A stretch of 64,000 nt of DNA. It comes from Novipirellula galeiformis (lineage in GTDB: Bacteria; Planctomycetota; Planctomycetia; Pirellulales; Pirellulaceae). The notes beneath the pieces are model-generated. The model searched no databases and was not told the DNA's origin. It worked only from the letters and a program-made list of their open reading frames with translations. The position numbers were made by a program, and so were the translations under genes. Below are positions 44,366 through 52,723 of the stretch, one piece after another (within the stretch, counting starts at the first letter, position 1; each line of letters opens with the position of its first letter). Where the stretch lies: NCBI RefSeq assembly GCF_007860095.1, contig NZ_SJPT01000007.1, positions 62,001 through 126,000 of the forward strand, written 5' to 3'.

Positions 44366-44857
44366 ATGAGCGACGATTTTAACGAAAGGCTCGAGTCTGC
44401 AATCCAACGTGGCAAGCAGCGAGCGGAAAAGCAAGCATCCGTCGCGCGTCAACAGGAAATGTCAGCCGAAGAGCTGAGGCGATTGCATACGTCGTATCGA
44501 TTGTCTCTATCGGAGCATATCGAAAAGGCGGTGCACCGCGTTGCGGACCATTTCCCCGGTTTCCGGACCGAATCACTGTTCGGTGAAAACGGCTGGGGAG
44601 GTGCCTGCTATCGCGACGATTTACGAATCGAAGCGGGCAAGCGGAGCAATAACTACAGCCGCTTGGACATGATGGTTCGGCCCTTCAGCGATTTGAATGT
44701 GCTCGAACTCAAGGGCAAGGGAACGGTCATGAATCGCGAACTGTTCAACCGCAATCACTTTGTTTCCATTTCGGAAGCCAATGAAAGCGAGTTCCATCGC
44801 TTGATTGACACGTGGGCGATTGAGTTTGCCGAAGTCTACGCAGCGAAAAGCGCGTAA
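44366..44857 (+). CDS. Conserved-looking hypothetical protein, 163 aa
   Basis: The ATG at 44366, 4 bases after the Tex-like stop, is preferred to the TTG just before it. The N-terminal 45 residues form a charged helix (Glu-Arg-Leu-Glu-Ser-Ala-Ile-Gln-Arg-Gly-Lys-Gln-Arg-Ala-Glu). The rest is a globular alpha/beta domain with Phe-Gly-Glu-Asn-Gly-Trp-Gly-Gly-Ala-Cys-Tyr-Arg-Asp-Asp and Tyr-Ser-Arg-Leu-Asp-Met-Met-Val-Arg-Pro, then Val-Leu-Glu-Leu-Lys-Gly-Lys-Gly-Thr. The Asp and Glu-x-Lys spacing faintly recalls PD-(D/E)XK nucleases but is not convincing. It is almost certainly co-transcribed with the Tex-like gene, suggesting an RNA-related role. Confidence 0.75.
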   Translation: MSDDFNERLESAIQRGKQRAEKQASVARQQEMSAEELRRLHTSYRLSLSEHIEKAVHRVADHFPGFRTESLFGENGWGGACYRDDLRIEAGKRSNNYSRLDMMVRPFSDLNVLELKGKGTVMNRELFNRNHFVSISEANESEFHRLIDTWAIEFAEVYAAKSA

Positions 44858-44996
44858 CCCTCATCATCTTAACACGGGTGGGTGACCGTTTCGGACCTGA
44901 GATTGTTCCAATCTCGGCCCACCCCGGTGGTGAGAACCCCCGTCGTCTTTGCGAACGAGACCGAACGATGACCGTAACGGTCCGTCATCGCGGACG

Positions 44997-45026
44997 GCGG
45001 GCCACTTCTTAGCGGGCCACTTCTTA
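44997..45026. repeat. 15-bp tandem duplication at a gene 3' end
   Basis: Two identical copies of gcgggccacttctta (44997-45011 and 45012-45026). The second supplies the stop codon (TAA at 45026-45024) of the leftward response-regulator gene. Confidence 0.9.
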
Positions 45027-45419
45027 GCGAGGCTTGTTGGGGGCCCAGCCATAGACCTCCGTTAACGCGCCGAGCACAACATCGCATAACTGGTGCAAGC
45101 GAATCGGCTTGCTCAAGACTTGATAGGCCTGCATCGACTCGGCTTCGCGACGAATCGCCTCGTCCATCTCCGCCGACATCAGCACACACGCTGGCCGATC
45201 GGGGGTGTCAGCTAGCTGACGCATCAGCTCAAGCCCGGTGACGCGTGGCATATGAACATCAACCAACGCCAAATGGACTCGCTTGCTACGAATCACATGC
45301 AGTGCTTCGTCACCATCGGAGGCTTCACTCACTTCGAACCCGCGGCGCATTAAACCTTCGCACACGACACGTCGAAATGCCGAATCATCATCGGTGACAA
45401 GTAAGTTAGGTACAATCAT
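45024..45419 (-). CDS. Response regulator, receiver domain only
   Basis: 131 residues from the ATG at 45419 (AAGGATG upstream). The CheY-like receiver has acidic residues in Val-Thr-Asp-Asp-Asp, the phospho-acceptor Asp in Leu-Ala-Leu-Val-Asp-Val-His-Met-Pro, the switch Ser in Leu-Met-Ser-Ala, and the conserved Lys in Leu-Ser-Lys-Pro. No output domain. No histidine kinase gene is adjacent, so it is an orphan. It diverges from the MoxR gene, the two starts lying 137 bases apart. Its 3' end lies within a 15-bp tandem duplication. Confidence 0.9.
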   Translation of the reverse strand: MIVPNLLVTDDDSAFRRVVCEGLMRRGFEVSEASDGDEALHVIRSKRVHLALVDVHMPRVTGLELMRQLADTPDRPACVLMSAEMDEAIRREAESMQAYQVLSKPIRLHQLCDVVLGALTEVYGWAPNKPR

Positions 45420-45555
45420 GGGGACATCCTTGGCTTGCACTGGCGAAACAGACACTGCCACCCAGGCAGCCAACCAGTACACTATTGTAGCTCAGCAACT
45501 TTGGTGCCGGTGCCATCACTGCCCTCCGATTATCGCCGATTCGATCAGGACGCCT

Positions 45556-46572
45556 GTGAGTTCCTCTTCTCCCAATCCCTCTGTAACGACTGTACCGATT
45601 CGCGGGGGAGCCTCTCCTGCCGCTGCGGCGGCCGTCGGGGAACTCGCCAAACGCATTATCGGCAATGTCGAATTGGCCATCGTTGGCAAGCGAAAACAGT
45701 GCGTTTTGTCGCTGGTGGCCTGGCTTAGCGGCGGTCATATCCTGTTGGAGGATGTCCCGGGGGTGGCCAAAACCATGCTCGCCCGGGCGCTCGCCCGCAG
45801 CGTGGGATGCAAATTCAAACGAGTTCAATGCACCCCCGATCTACTGCCTTCGGATGTCACGGGCACCTCGATTTTCAATCAGAAAACGGCGGAGTTCGAG
45901 TTTCGCCCTGGACCGGTATTTACGCAAATCCTGTTAGCCGACGAGATCAATCGCGCCACCCCCCGAACCCAAGCGTCGCTGCTCGAAGCGATGGCCGAAG
46001 CGTGCGTCACGGTGGACTCGACGACGCATTCGCTCCAACCGCCCTTCCTCGTCATCGCCACGCAAAATCCCGTCGATCACGAGGGCACCTTTCCGCTGCC
46101 GGAAGCTCAGCTGGATCGTTTCATGATGCGTTTTTCGCTCGGTTACCCGTCGATGGACGAAGAGTTTCGCATGCTCGAGATGCTGCAAGGCGCTCATCCG
46201 ATCGACACGTTGAAAGCGGTCGCCGCAGCGGAAGAACTTGTGCAAGCGCAAGCTGAAATCAGGAAGATCCATGTCGATCCCCGCGTTCGCCAATACTTGC
46301 TACAGATAGTCCACCAAACGCGACGACACGAGGATCTAGCGCTCGGCGGCAGTCCGCGAGCGACGATCGCTTTGTTCCGATGTTCGCAAGCGATGGCAGC
46401 GATCCGAGGGCGAGCGTTTGTGTTGCCCGATGACGTCAAGCGGATCGTCGCCCCCGTGATGAATCACCGCTTGATCGTCCGCCCCGAAAGTCGGCTGCGC
46501 AAGGTCACCGCTGAGAAAATCGTTGAAGAGATCCTCAGCGAGATCGCTGTCCCCACGATCGAGGCCGAGTAG
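45556..46572 (+). CDS. MoxR-family AAA+ ATPase
   Basis: 338 residues from a GTG at 45556 with AGGA about 6 bases upstream. Longer frames upstream run into the promoter and are not protein-like. Walker A is the MoxR form Glu-Asp-Val-Pro-Gly-Val-Ala-Lys-Thr, Walker B is Ile-Leu-Leu-Ala-Asp-Glu-Ile-Asn-Arg, and sensor 1 is Ala-Thr-Gln-Asn-Pro-Val. The MoxR lid domain follows (Asp-Pro-Arg-Val-Arg-Gln-Tyr; Gly-Gly-Ser-Pro-Arg-Ala). MoxR ATPases act as chaperones for metalloenzyme or surface complexes, normally beside DUF58 and VWA genes. Neither is present here: the next gene (nadK) is convergent. Confidence 0.92.
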   Translation: MSSSSPNPSVTTVPIRGGASPAAAAAVGELAKRIIGNVELAIVGKRKQCVLSLVAWLSGGHILLEDVPGVAKTMLARALARSVGCKFKRVQCTPDLLPSDVTGTSIFNQKTAEFEFRPGPVFTQILLADEINRATPRTQASLLEAMAEACVTVDSTTHSLQPPFLVIATQNPVDHEGTFPLPEAQLDRFMMRFSLGYPSMDEEFRMLEMLQGAHPIDTLKAVAAAEELVQAQAEIRKIHVDPRVRQYLLQIVHQTRRHEDLALGGSPRATIALFRCSQAMAAIRGRAFVLPDDVKRIVAPVMNHRLIVRPESRLRKVTAEKIVEEILSEIAVPTIEAE

Positions 46573-46695
46573 GGCCAACGCAATCATTGGCATCCTCTGC
46601 AATCAGAAATGGACCAATCCACAGGCCCCTGAATCGTCCGGCAAATTGCCCCCGCAGCAGACTCCTTCTGAGCGGTGATTCAAGCGAGACGCGAC

Positions 46696-47586
46696 TTAAT
46701 CCACCGCGTTTTTCGAGTTGACCGATCCGCCCCAACCCAATTTGTCTCGCAGGGTCCGATAGTCGTTTTGGCCTGGGACCTCAAGCATCTTAAACGTTTG
46801 GTCGGCACGCTCGACGCGCACCCGATCGCCGGCGTGAAGCGAACTTAGAATGCGTCCGTCGACGACCACGCTGGTCGAATCGTAGGGTTCAGTCACCGTC
46901 AACTCGAGAACCGTTTCGGCCGAATCGACAACCGGCCGATAGGTCAACGTATGCGGGCTGATCGGTGAAATCACGATCGCTTGCAAGTTGCGCCGCAGGA
47001 TCGGACCGCCGGCGGAAAGGTTGTGCGCGGTCGAACCGACCGGGGTCGCAATGATCAATCCGTCACATCGGTAACGGGTCGCCAGATGACCGTCGGCGTA
47101 GAGATCGATGTCAAGAATGCGATAGGGTGCCCCTCGCAAGATTGCAACTTCATTGAGAGCGAGTTGGTCTGCGACCGCTTCGCCCCCGCGAAACACCGTG
47201 ACCTTGATCATGATATGGTCGATCACTTCGGATCCACCACGCATCACCTCAGGCCACACGCTCAAAAAGTCGTCGGGCGACAATGCCGCCAGAAACCCCA
47301 GTCGGCCGCAATTGATTCCTAGCACCGGGGATTGCGACATGCCCATTTGACGAGCCGCTTGTAAAATCGATCCATCACCGCCCAGCACCACCACTAGGTC
47401 GAACCGTTGGTCATTGAAATCGTATGAAAACGTCAGATCTTCGGCGACGATGTTCGCCGTGGCTGCGATCACGGGACGCAAACGCTGCAATTCGGTGCGC
47501 ACGCGATCGCGATCGGGAGCTCCCAAAATCACCACGTTGGGGCGCCGCCCCTCACGATGCCAATCGACAACTTGGTTCACAGCCAT
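46696..47586 (-). CDS. nadK: NAD kinase
   Basis: 296 residues from the ATG at 47586, which lies 4 bases after the dxs stop; longer frames extend into dxs. The catalytic Gly-Gly-Asp-Gly-Ser is in Val-Val-Val-Leu-Gly-Gly-Asp-Gly-Ser. The substrate motif Leu-Asn-Glu-Val-Ala and the Ile-Ala-Thr-Pro-Val-Gly-Ser-Thr-Ala segment are present, followed by the family's glycine-rich Ser-Ala-Gly-Gly-Pro. The enzyme phosphorylates NAD+ to NADP+ in the cytoplasm. It is the last gene of the leftward xseB-ispA-dxs unit, and coupling to dxs fits the NADPH needs of isoprenoid synthesis. Confidence 0.95.
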   Translation of the reverse strand: MAVNQVVDWHREGRRPNVVILGAPDRDRVRTELQRLRPVIAATANIVAEDLTFSYDFNDQRFDLVVVLGGDGSILQAARQMGMSQSPVLGINCGRLGFLAALSPDDFLSVWPEVMRGGSEVIDHIMIKVTVFRGGEAVADQLALNEVAILRGAPYRILDIDLYADGHLATRYRCDGLIIATPVGSTAHNLSAGGPILRRNLQAIVISPISPHTLTYRPVVDSAETVLELTVTEPYDSTSVVVDGRILSSLHAGDRVRVERADQTFKMLEVPGQNDYRTLRDKLGWGGSVNSKNAVD

Positions 47587-47590
47587 CAGG

Positions 47591-49519
47591 TTATTGCACC
47601 GGAATCGGTTGTGTTCTGGCAGCCTCACGACACAACGCTGCGATCGGCTCGGCGCCGAGGCCGTGTTCGGCCAACAACTCTTCGCGATCGCCATGTTCGA
47701 TGAATTCATCGCGGAGGGCCACGATGTGAATTTTACGCGTGTCGAGGTGTTCTTCGCAGGCCGCTTCGAGAAACGCCGAACCAAAGCCTCCCATCTTCGC
47801 ATGCTCTTCGAGCGTGACCACAAACTTGTCTCCCGACATCGTCTCGCGAATCATCTCGCGGTCGATCGGTTTGACAAACCGGGCATTGATGACGCCGACA
47901 TCCAAATCATCCGCCAACAAATCGGCTGCAGCAAGCGCTTGATCGAGCATCGCACCGTAGGCCACGATCGTGCCATCGCTGCCTTCACGAATACGCTCGC
48001 TCTTTCCGATCACCACCTCATCCGGGATGCGATCCAATTCCAGCGCCGATGCCTTCGGATAACGCATTGCCGAAGCGTGATCGTGCTCAATCGCCTTGGC
48101 CAACATCAAATCGACTTCGCCCGCGTAGCCGGGGGCCATCACGACCATGTTCGGGAAGACACGCAGGTAACCGATGTCAAAGATACCGTGATGCGTCGGC
48201 CCATCCGGCCCCGTCAATCCAGCGCGGTCCATCAAAAACACGACCGGTAAATCTTGCAGCGCAACCTCTTGGAAAATTTGATCATAGCTGCGTTGCAAGA
48301 AGGTGCTGTAGATATCGACGATCGGACGCATGCCGTTTTTGCATTGTCCTGCTGCGAAAGCGACTGCATGCGATTCACAAATTCCCACATCAAAGAAGCG
48401 ATCGGGGAACTGCTCTCGAATCGGCTCGAGTTTGTTTCCTTGGCACATCGCCGCCGTGATGATCGTGACCCGTTTGTCTTGCGACATTTGGCGACGGATT
48501 GCATCACGCGCATGAACGGTGAATGGCGGGCAACCCGAACTGCCTAACGAAACCGGTTTGCCCCGCTCGTCTTTGAATGCCGGCGGCGTGTGAAAGAAAA
48601 CCGGATCCTCCGCAGCAGGCTTGTAACCGTGACCTTTCTCGGTCACCACGTGCAACAACACCGGCCCCTTCATCTCGCGGACCATCGCCAAGTATTTACG
48701 CATCATCGTCACGTCATGTCCGTCGATGGGACCGACATAGCGGATATTCAACTCCTCGAACAACATCCCTCCCAACAAGCCCGCCTTGACCCCTTCCTTC
48801 ATCTGGGCGAGCAAGCGTTCGGTCGGGTCACCGAACATTGGGACGAGATCCAAGAGCCGCGTCACTTCGTGCTTCAGCCCGTTGTAATACGGGTTGGAGC
48901 GTAGCCGATCCAAGTACGTCGCCACCGAACCGACTCGCGGACAGATCGACATTTTGTTGTCATTCAAGATGATCGTGAGGTCATCTTCGAGTTCGCCAGC
49001 GTTGTTCATCGCTTCGAACACGATGCCGCTGGGAAACGCGCCGTCACCAATCACCGCCACGGTGCGGCGATCGCGGTTCCCCGAAAGCACATCGCCGCTG
49101 CGCAGTCCCACCGCGGTGCTGACACTGCACCCGGCGTGTCCGGTCATGAACAAGTCGTACTCGCTCTCGACCGGATTGGGATACCCCATCAAACCGCCGC
49201 GGGTTCGAATCGAAGGGAAATCATGATAGCGCCCAGTCACCAATTTGTGAGGATAGATCTGATGGCCGGTATCCCAAATCAAGCGGTCATGGCGAAAATC
49301 GAACTCACAATGCAATGCGATACAGAGTTCGACGACCCCCAGGTTCGACGCAAAATGCGCCGTGCGGGTTGCCAACAGATTGCAGAGCACATCGCGAATC
49401 TCGGCTGATAAGGCCTTCAATTCGTCACGTGACATCGACTTTAATGGACTCGCGTCCGACAAACTGGCGAGCAAAGGATGGTTCATTGGCGGGGTTGTCG
49501 TTGGTTGTGATTCACTCAT
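47591..49519 (-). CDS. dxs: 1-deoxy-D-xylulose-5-phosphate synthase
   Basis: 642 residues from the ATG at 49519; a GTG four codons earlier is possible. The thiamine-diphosphate site is seen in Gly-Asp-Gly-Ala-Phe-Pro-Ser-Gly and Asn-Asp-Asn-Lys-Met-Ser-Ile. The transketolase pyrimidine domain follows from about 320 (Met-Asp-Arg-Ala-Gly-Leu-Thr-Gly-Pro-Asp-Gly-Pro-Thr-His-His-Gly, the Dxs signature), and the C-terminal domain begins near 505. It condenses pyruvate and glyceraldehyde-3-phosphate, the first step of the MEP isoprenoid pathway. It lies 51 bases after ispA and 4 bases before nadK. Confidence 0.97.
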   Translation of the reverse strand: MSESQPTTTPPMNHPLLASLSDASPLKSMSRDELKALSAEIRDVLCNLLATRTAHFASNLGVVELCIALHCEFDFRHDRLIWDTGHQIYPHKLVTGRYHDFPSIRTRGGLMGYPNPVESEYDLFMTGHAGCSVSTAVGLRSGDVLSGNRDRRTVAVIGDGAFPSGIVFEAMNNAGELEDDLTIILNDNKMSICPRVGSVATYLDRLRSNPYYNGLKHEVTRLLDLVPMFGDPTERLLAQMKEGVKAGLLGGMLFEELNIRYVGPIDGHDVTMMRKYLAMVREMKGPVLLHVVTEKGHGYKPAAEDPVFFHTPPAFKDERGKPVSLGSSGCPPFTVHARDAIRRQMSQDKRVTIITAAMCQGNKLEPIREQFPDRFFDVGICESHAVAFAAGQCKNGMRPIVDIYSTFLQRSYDQIFQEVALQDLPVVFLMDRAGLTGPDGPTHHGIFDIGYLRVFPNMVVMAPGYAGEVDLMLAKAIEHDHASAMRYPKASALELDRIPDEVVIGKSERIREGSDGTIVAYGAMLDQALAAADLLADDLDVGVINARFVKPIDREMIRETMSGDKFVVTLEEHAKMGGFGSAFLEAACEEHLDTRKIHIVALRDEFIEHGDREELLAEHGLGAEPIAALCREAARTQPIPVQ

Positions 49520-49570
49520 TATTTCATCCACTCAGTTCTGCGGCCTCGGGCTAGGCCATGGCAACCCAGA

Positions 49571-50500
49571 TCATTGGGTTCGTTCTAAAACATAATCAGC
49601 CAAACTTGTTAACCGCCAACCCGCTGGGCCAAAAAACAACGCGTGGCTTCGTGCCGACTCCACCAACTGTTCCGCTTTCGCGCGGGCAGCCTCGATGCCT
49701 AAAAGCCCAGGGTAAGTCAGTTTACCTCGGCCGACATCTTTTCCCGTTCGTTTTCCAAGAGTTTGTTCATCTGCCGTAAAATCTAGTAAATCGTCAACCA
49801 CTTGGAACGCCAATCCCAGATCACTCGCGTAATTCGAGAGCACTTGTCGCGATTTTTGGTCGCCACCGGCCAAAATGGCCCCCATCTCCAGCGACGCCGA
49901 GAACAACGCGCCGGTCTTTCGCCGGTGAATCGATTCGAGGTGCTCGACCGTCCCGTTGGCCGATCTCGGCTCCGACGTCGCGGTGCCCCGTTCGTTTTGC
50001 TGCTGGCCCCTTTCGGCGGAAAGGTCATCCGATTGGCCTCCCACCAATTGAGAAGCCCCTGCAGCCTGGGCCAGCACTCGGATCGTCTCGATTGCCCTAG
50101 CAGGGTCCTTAACCCCCGAGCCGAGGTGGACAAACGCTTGAGCTTGCAACGCATCTCCCACCAAAATGGCTGTCGCCTCGTCAAATTGAATGTGTACGGT
50201 TGGACGTCCACGACGCAAATCGTCATCGTCCATGGCTGGCAAATCGTCGTGAACCAACGAATAGGCGTGAATCATCTCTACCGCCACGGCGGCGGGCAAC
50301 GCCTCGTCGAGCTTGCCGCCACACGCTTCACACGCCATCAATACCAACGCTGGACGCAGCCGTTTGCCGGGTGCCAACAATGCATATCGCATCGCATCGC
50401 CCAATCGCGTCGGGCAACCTTCGCCGAAGGAGCAAGCATTTTCAAGGGCGTGCTGGACGAGGGGAAGAAGATCCTCCATTGCAGCGGGATAATTAGCCAT
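49571..50500 (-). CDS. ispA: Short-chain polyprenyl diphosphate synthase (farnesyl/geranylgeranyl type)
   Basis: 309 residues. The first Asp-rich motif is Asp-Asp-Leu-Pro-Ala-Met-Asp-Asp-Asp-Asp-Leu-Arg-Arg-Gly, with two residues between the aspartates as in bacterial FPP/GGPP synthases. The second is Val-Val-Asp-Asp-Leu-Leu-Asp. Gly-Lys-Arg-Leu-Arg-Pro is near the N-terminus. A polar insert of about 25 residues (Gln/Glu/Arg/Thr/Ser) at about 165-190 is unusual. It makes allylic prenyl diphosphates for quinones, undecaprenyl phosphate and carotenoids or hopanoids. It sits between xseB and dxs, a common bacterial order. Confidence 0.93.
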   Translation of the reverse strand: MANYPAAMEDLLPLVQHALENACSFGEGCPTRLGDAMRYALLAPGKRLRPALVLMACEACGGKLDEALPAAVAVEMIHAYSLVHDDLPAMDDDDLRRGRPTVHIQFDEATAILVGDALQAQAFVHLGSGVKDPARAIETIRVLAQAAGASQLVGGQSDDLSAERGQQQNERGTATSEPRSANGTVEHLESIHRRKTGALFSASLEMGAILAGGDQKSRQVLSNYASDLGLAFQVVDDLLDFTADEQTLGKRTGKDVGRGKLTYPGLLGIEAARAKAEQLVESARSHALFFGPAGWRLTSLADYVLERTQ

Positions 50501-50647
50501 AAGTGTGCTCGGACGAATCGCGGCTCAAAGGAGAGAGAATGTTCAACGCCGAAAAGCGACGTCGAGCGGAGAGGTTTTCACAAACGCCCATTAGAAGGTT
50601 ACCGTGCCGCAGCGTCCAGGTTCACCAAACGCCCGCTCGCCCCCCAC

Positions 50648-51022
50648 TTAGAACAACTCTCCGGAAGTATCGGTCTTTTTCGCAGCTGCCCGGTTTGAGG
50701 CCCCAGCATTGCGGCGGCCGGCCTTGCTGGGGGCCGCGTCCACTTTCTCTCCCCCCGCGAAGGGCTCCGTCACGGGATTGCCATCGGCGTCGAAACCCGA
50801 CAACAGGGTGACCTTCCGCTCGGCGGCTTCGAGTAGGCCTTGGCACTGATTGAGTCGCTGGATACCCAGCTCGTATTGTTTTAGAGACTCGCTCAGGCCG
50901 AGATCGCCGCTTTCAAGATTGTCAACAATCTTTTGGACCTCGCCGACCGCGGCTTCGAAGTCGATCTCGGGCGATTCGGCATTGCCGTCTGAATCGGTTG
51001 TTGAGCTTTTCTTTTTAGCCAT
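50648..51022 (-). CDS. xseB: Exodeoxyribonuclease VII small subunit
   Basis: 124 residues from the ATG at 51022 (Met-Ala-Lys-Lys-Lys-Ser); an ATG seven codons upstream is also in frame. The family core (Ile-Asp-Phe-Glu-Ala-Ala-Val, Leu-Glu-Ser-Gly-Asp-Leu-Gly-Leu-Ser-Glu-Ser-Leu, Tyr-Glu-Leu-Gly) lies at about 20-80. A 45-residue Ala/Gly/Lys tail makes it longer than the usual 70-80 residues. XseB joins XseA to degrade single-stranded DNA. xseA is not adjacent: the upstream gene is on the other strand. It is probably the first gene of the unit with ispA, dxs and nadK, though 147 bases separate it from ispA. Confidence 0.9.
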   Translation of the reverse strand: MAKKKSSTTDSDGNAESPEIDFEAAVGEVQKIVDNLESGDLGLSESLKQYELGIQRLNQCQGLLEAAERKVTLLSGFDADGNPVTEPFAGGEKVDAAPSKAGRRNAGASNRAAAKKTDTSGELF

Positions 51023-51193
51023 GACTCTCTTTGACAAGCGCAAGCCTGCGACGTAAGTATCAGTACGGGAAATGTTTCCGAGTATCGAAAGTTGCCGTCA
51101 AGTTGGATGGGGCACCCTCGCACGGACTGAAATTTTAGCCGCTTCGTCCCTCAAGCGAAACGCGGCTGGTATGACAACCATTACACAACAACT

Positions 51194-52342
51194 ATGCACA
51201 GGAAGCCTCGAAAGCGAACCGACCCCAGCGCCATTCGCTCGGACGCGTGTCATCAGGACGCCGCCGGCCGGGGTGACGCCATCGTTCTCGGCGCCGAGAA
51301 TCTCCATCCACAGTCCGAACCACCTCCCCAACCCGTTCAACCGCAACCGAATCCTGTGGATAACGATCAAGTGAATTGGGAATCCGCAGAATACGTCGAA
51401 GATTCAGACTCCGTGGGCGGCACGGGCTCCGTGGGCGAGACGGGCTCCGTGGTCGAGACGGGCCTACCGTCGCAGACGATCCTTGCAGCCATTGATGACA
51501 ACACGCTGCTGCTGCGTCAATTGATCGCTGACTTCACCGACTTTCAGAAAACCGCCACGACCGCTCCCCGAGTCGAAACGACGTCGCTGCTCGCCGACAT
51601 CGAGCTGCTAAAACACGATTCCAATCGGTCGGAGACTCATGACACAGCGATGATCGAGTCGCTGCGTGACGAGATCACGGATCTGGAATACGAACTTTCC
51701 GAACTAAAACGTCAAAACAGCGATCTCGCTGCCAAGGTCGCCAACGCGAATGTTCGCAAATCGACCAACGACGCCAGCTCCGACTTCACCGAAGCGCTGC
51801 CCTGGGAAGAACGCAAAAAATTAATCCTTCGTCAAATGGAAGAGGATACGTTTGACGCCGAGACCTTTTTGGCACAAACCGTTCAATCTCGATTGAATGA
51901 CGAGCCCGATCAAGTTGATCCGATTGCGTTTGTCAACCAAGTCACCAGCGAAATCGATCGCTTGCAGCAACAGAACGAACGTTTCGAAAATGAAATCAAC
52001 GAGCTGAACCACCTCCTCGAGCATCGCCCTCCATCGGCTGAGGGTGGATTGGCTATCGGTGCGGCGGCGATTGCACAAATGGTCGACGCCGACGAGTTGA
52101 TTCAAGAAGAACGCCAACGGCTGCAGGAGCTGCAGGACCATTGGGAAGAGAAGTTCCGGCAAGCGGAAATCGAAGCGTCACTCGAACGGGCCAAACTATC
52201 GCGTGAACGCCAAGAGGTCGCCCAAAAATCGGCTGATCTCGAGGAGCAATTGGACCGCATTCGTCGCGATGCCGTGCAAACGCAACATACCGAAGGACAT
52301 TCTCGAAAATGGCTCGCCAAGCTCGGCTTGGCCGACGACTGA
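51194..52342 (+). CDS. Coiled-coil hypothetical protein with hexapeptide repeat
   Basis: 382 residues. A basic start and a Pro/Gln/Asn-rich segment (about 38-58) are followed by a six-residue repeat (Gly-Ser-Val-Gly-Glu-Thr type, three copies at about 72-91). Two long charged coiled-coils at about 145-195 and 260-365 are separated by a short ordered segment (Pro-Trp-Glu-Glu-Arg-Lys-Lys-Leu-Ile-Leu-Arg-Gln-Met-Glu-Glu-Asp). The C-terminus is Lys-Trp-Leu-Ala-Lys-Leu-Gly-Leu-Ala-Asp-Asp, which looks like a conserved recognition tail. No signal peptide, so a cytoplasmic scaffold is likely. No known family recognised. It is followed directly by an 18-bp minisatellite and a terminator at 52644. Confidence 0.8.
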   Translation: MHRKPRKRTDPSAIRSDACHQDAAGRGDAIVLGAENLHPQSEPPPQPVQPQPNPVDNDQVNWESAEYVEDSDSVGGTGSVGETGSVVETGLPSQTILAAIDDNTLLLRQLIADFTDFQKTATTAPRVETTSLLADIELLKHDSNRSETHDTAMIESLRDEITDLEYELSELKRQNSDLAAKVANANVRKSTNDASSDFTEALPWEERKKLILRQMEEDTFDAETFLAQTVQSRLNDEPDQVDPIAFVNQVTSEIDRLQQQNERFENEINELNHLLEHRPPSAEGGLAIGAAAIAQMVDADELIQEERQRLQELQDHWEEKFRQAEIEASLERAKLSRERQEVAQKSADLEEQLDRIRRDAVQTQHTEGHSRKWLAKLGLADD

Positions 52343-52344
52343 GC

Positions 52345-52416
52345 AATCTCACTCAGTCAGCTAATCTCACTGAGTCTGCTAATTTCACCGAGCCTGTTAA
52401 TCTCGCCCAGCCTGCC
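52345..52416. repeat. 18-bp degenerate tandem repeat, 4 copies
   Basis: Units begin at 52345, 52363, 52381 and 52399, with consensus aatctcaccgagcctgct and several differences each. It starts 2 bases after the stop of the coiled-coil gene. In one frame it would read Asn-Leu-Thr-Glu-Ser-Ala, and that frame (52309-52641) is a doubtful gene. Confidence 0.8.
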
Positions 52417-52643
52417 CAGTTGGCAACGGAACCGCCGAAACTCGCCAAAAGCGACGGCGAACCAGCCACCACCATTTGCGATTCTCCGCAACGGCTTGCC
52501 ATTCTCGCCGCTGGTTCACACTGCGGAGCGACAATCCCGCTAGCCCCGGGCGTGCTTGCATCTCCTTTCGATTCTTCGGTTGAAAGCCTAAACTGCGGCC
52601 TAACGAAAATCGGTACTGGGAATGATCAGTACCTGGAATGAGG

Positions 52644-52671
52644 ACAGGCAGGTTCACTCACCGCCTGTTTT
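52644..52671 (+). terminator. Terminator between the coiled-coil gene and the peroxiredoxin gene
   Basis: An inverted repeat (52644-52653 with 52660-52668, one bulge) with a GC-rich stem and 6-base loop is followed by a run of four T. It lies 53 bases before the peroxiredoxin start, so it could also act in that gene's leader. Confidence 0.6.
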
Positions 52672-52723
52672 ACTCCTGTCAATTTCTCAAACGCCGCAAC
52701 CTATCAACGAAAGTAGCGAAATC

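Noticed and set aside
52309-52641. 110-codon frame overlapping the end of the coiled-coil gene
   Set aside because: It overlaps by 34 bases, consists partly of the degenerate 18-bp array, and lacks a clear ribosome-binding site.
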